In this document: positions 28,256 to 28,893 of the stretch, piece by piece
Layout of the letters: every line of letters starts with the position of its first letter
Position numbering within the stretch: the stretch's first letter is position 1
Assembly: GCA_030829765.1 (NCBI GenBank)
Contig: JAUROO010000144.1
Coordinates: 1 to 28,893 of the forward strand
Length of the DNA: 28,893 nucleotides
Direction: 5' to 3'
Origin: Miltoncostaeales bacterium
GTDB taxonomy: Bacteria > Actinomycetota > Thermoleophilia > Miltoncostaeales > Miltoncostaeaceae
Notes under the pieces: model-generated
The model's database searches: none
What the model was told of the DNA's origin: nothing
The model's input: the letters and a program-made list of their open reading frames with translations, nothing else
Made by a program: the position numbers and the translations under genes

Positions 28256-28893
28256 GGATCCACGTCCGCCCGGGTCCCGCGGCCGGCCTCATCGAGGACG
28301 CGATCGCGGACGCCGAGGCGGGGGGGGTGGTGGGCCGCCTGCTGGCCGGGGACCCCTCGGCGTGGGGGGACCATGCGGACGCGGCGCGCGACTGGACGGG
28401 CTGGCTGCGCGCACCGGAGGACATGCGCGCCCACGTCCCGGCGCTCGACGCCCTCGTGGCCCGGGCGCGCGAGGACGGCATCCGCCACGTGCTCGTGCTC
28501 GGGATGGGCGGGTCCAGCCTGTCGCCCGATGTGACACGACGCACCTTCGGGCATGGCGCCGGCATCGAGCTGCGGGTGCTGGACTCCACCGATCCCGTGG
28601 CCGTGCAGGATGCGACCGAAGGGGTCGACCCCGCCCGGTGCCTCGCCATCACGGCGTCCAAGAGCGGGACGACCGCCGAACCGGTCGCCTTCCTCGCGCA
28701 GGTGGGCCAGTTCCTGGGTGATGCCCTCGGGGACGCCGCGCACGACCACATGATCGCCATCACCGACCGCGGTACGCCCCTCGCCGAGCGCGCCTCTGCG
28801 GAGGGCTGGCGCCTGGCTCTCGCGAACCCGGCCGATGTCGGCGGACGCTTCTCGGCCCTCACCCTGTTCGGGCTGGTGCCGATGGCGTTCGCG
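28252..28893 (+). CDS. pgi: Glucose-6-phosphate isomerase (3' truncated)
   Basis: 214 residues are visible before the window ends. Motifs are 'VLGMGGSSLSPDV' (sugar-phosphate-binding loop), 'VLDSTDPVAVQ', 'ITASKSGTTAEPVAFL' (the SKSGTT phosphate loop) and 'NPADVGGRFSALTLFG', all of the phosphoglucose isomerase family, in the compact form often fused to transaldolase. No transaldolase domain precedes it, since ATG 28252 overlaps the transketolase stop (ATGA). It interconverts glucose-6-phosphate and fructose-6-phosphate and is translationally coupled to transketolase. Confidence 0.92.
   Translation, partial: MRIHVRPGPAAGLIEDAIADAEAGGVVGRLLAGDPSAWGDHADAARDWTGWLRAPEDMRAHVPALDALVARAREDGIRHVLVLGMGGSSLSPDVTRRTFGHGAGIELRVLDSTDPVAVQDATEGVDPARCLAITASKSGTTAEPVAFLAQVGQFLGDALGDAAHDHMIAITDRGTPLAERASAEGWRLALANPADVGGRFSALTLFGLVPMAFA

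Overview
This 28.9 kb window is dense, very GC-rich chromosomal DNA with short intergenic gaps. I think it comes from a high-GC actinobacterium (Actinomycetota), possibly a Thermoleophilia-like lineage. The evidence is codon bias, an MqnD-like (futalosine-type menaquinone) protein, a PAC2 protein, an actinobacterial/Bacillus-type LexA operator and many start-proximal TANNNT promoters. The class is an inference only. I see no phage, insertion sequence, CRISPR or obvious transferred island.

Layout. 1-5.4 kb: the 3' part of a DUF2252 gene, a small membrane protein coupled to endonuclease III, a PAC2 protein divergent from an MFS exporter, a secreted small protein, and a J-like protein with VT repeats. 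5.4-9.3 kb (minus strand): a tightly overlapping operon of DNA photolyase, an SDR/DUF2867 protein and a renalase-like FAD oxidoreductase. 9.5-14.5 kb: small unknown genes, a zinc alcohol dehydrogenase, two proteins with class III (pilin-type) signal peptides, two small zinc-ribbon proteins, and a GYD protein with a membrane protein. 14.4-16 kb (minus): a redox operon of Bcp peroxiredoxin, nitroreductase and rhodanese. 16.1-18 kb: an alpha-E-like protein, a small membrane protein and an HTH protein. 18-19.2 kb: rnpB and lexA on the minus strand, facing away from a tRNA-Leu(GAG) gene. 19.2-20.2 kb (minus): a methylguanine-DNA methyltransferase-like protein, secG and a 45-residue membrane protein. 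20.2-24.7 kb (plus): a hotdog thioesterase, an MqnD-like protein, a CxxC protein, a membrane protein, a Crp/Fnr regulator and a polysaccharide deacetylase. 24.7-26.2 kb (minus): two tandem related lipoproteins and a broken HAD phosphatase. 26.2 kb to the end: transketolase and the start of glucose-6-phosphate isomerase.

The most distinctive signal is in gene starts. About a dozen genes have a TANNNT-like hexamer exactly 6 or 7 bases before the start codon, which implies leaderless mRNAs. Other genes have such a hexamer 20-60 bases upstream plus a Shine-Dalgarno sequence. Using this rule, I moved several starts from the longest ORF. The extreme case is a 32-bp perfect palindrome at 20165-20196. 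It holds both start codons and two facing CACCAT hexamers for a divergent gene pair. Another oddity is the lipoprotein/HAD operon, where two successive genes have good Shine-Dalgarno sequences but ATC and CTG in place of ATG/GTG/TTG, and the second also has a frameshift in a G6 run. DNA-repair genes (nth, phr, lexA and the methyltransferase-like gene) recur through the window but do not form one cluster. I did not find a clear new defence or biosynthetic system.
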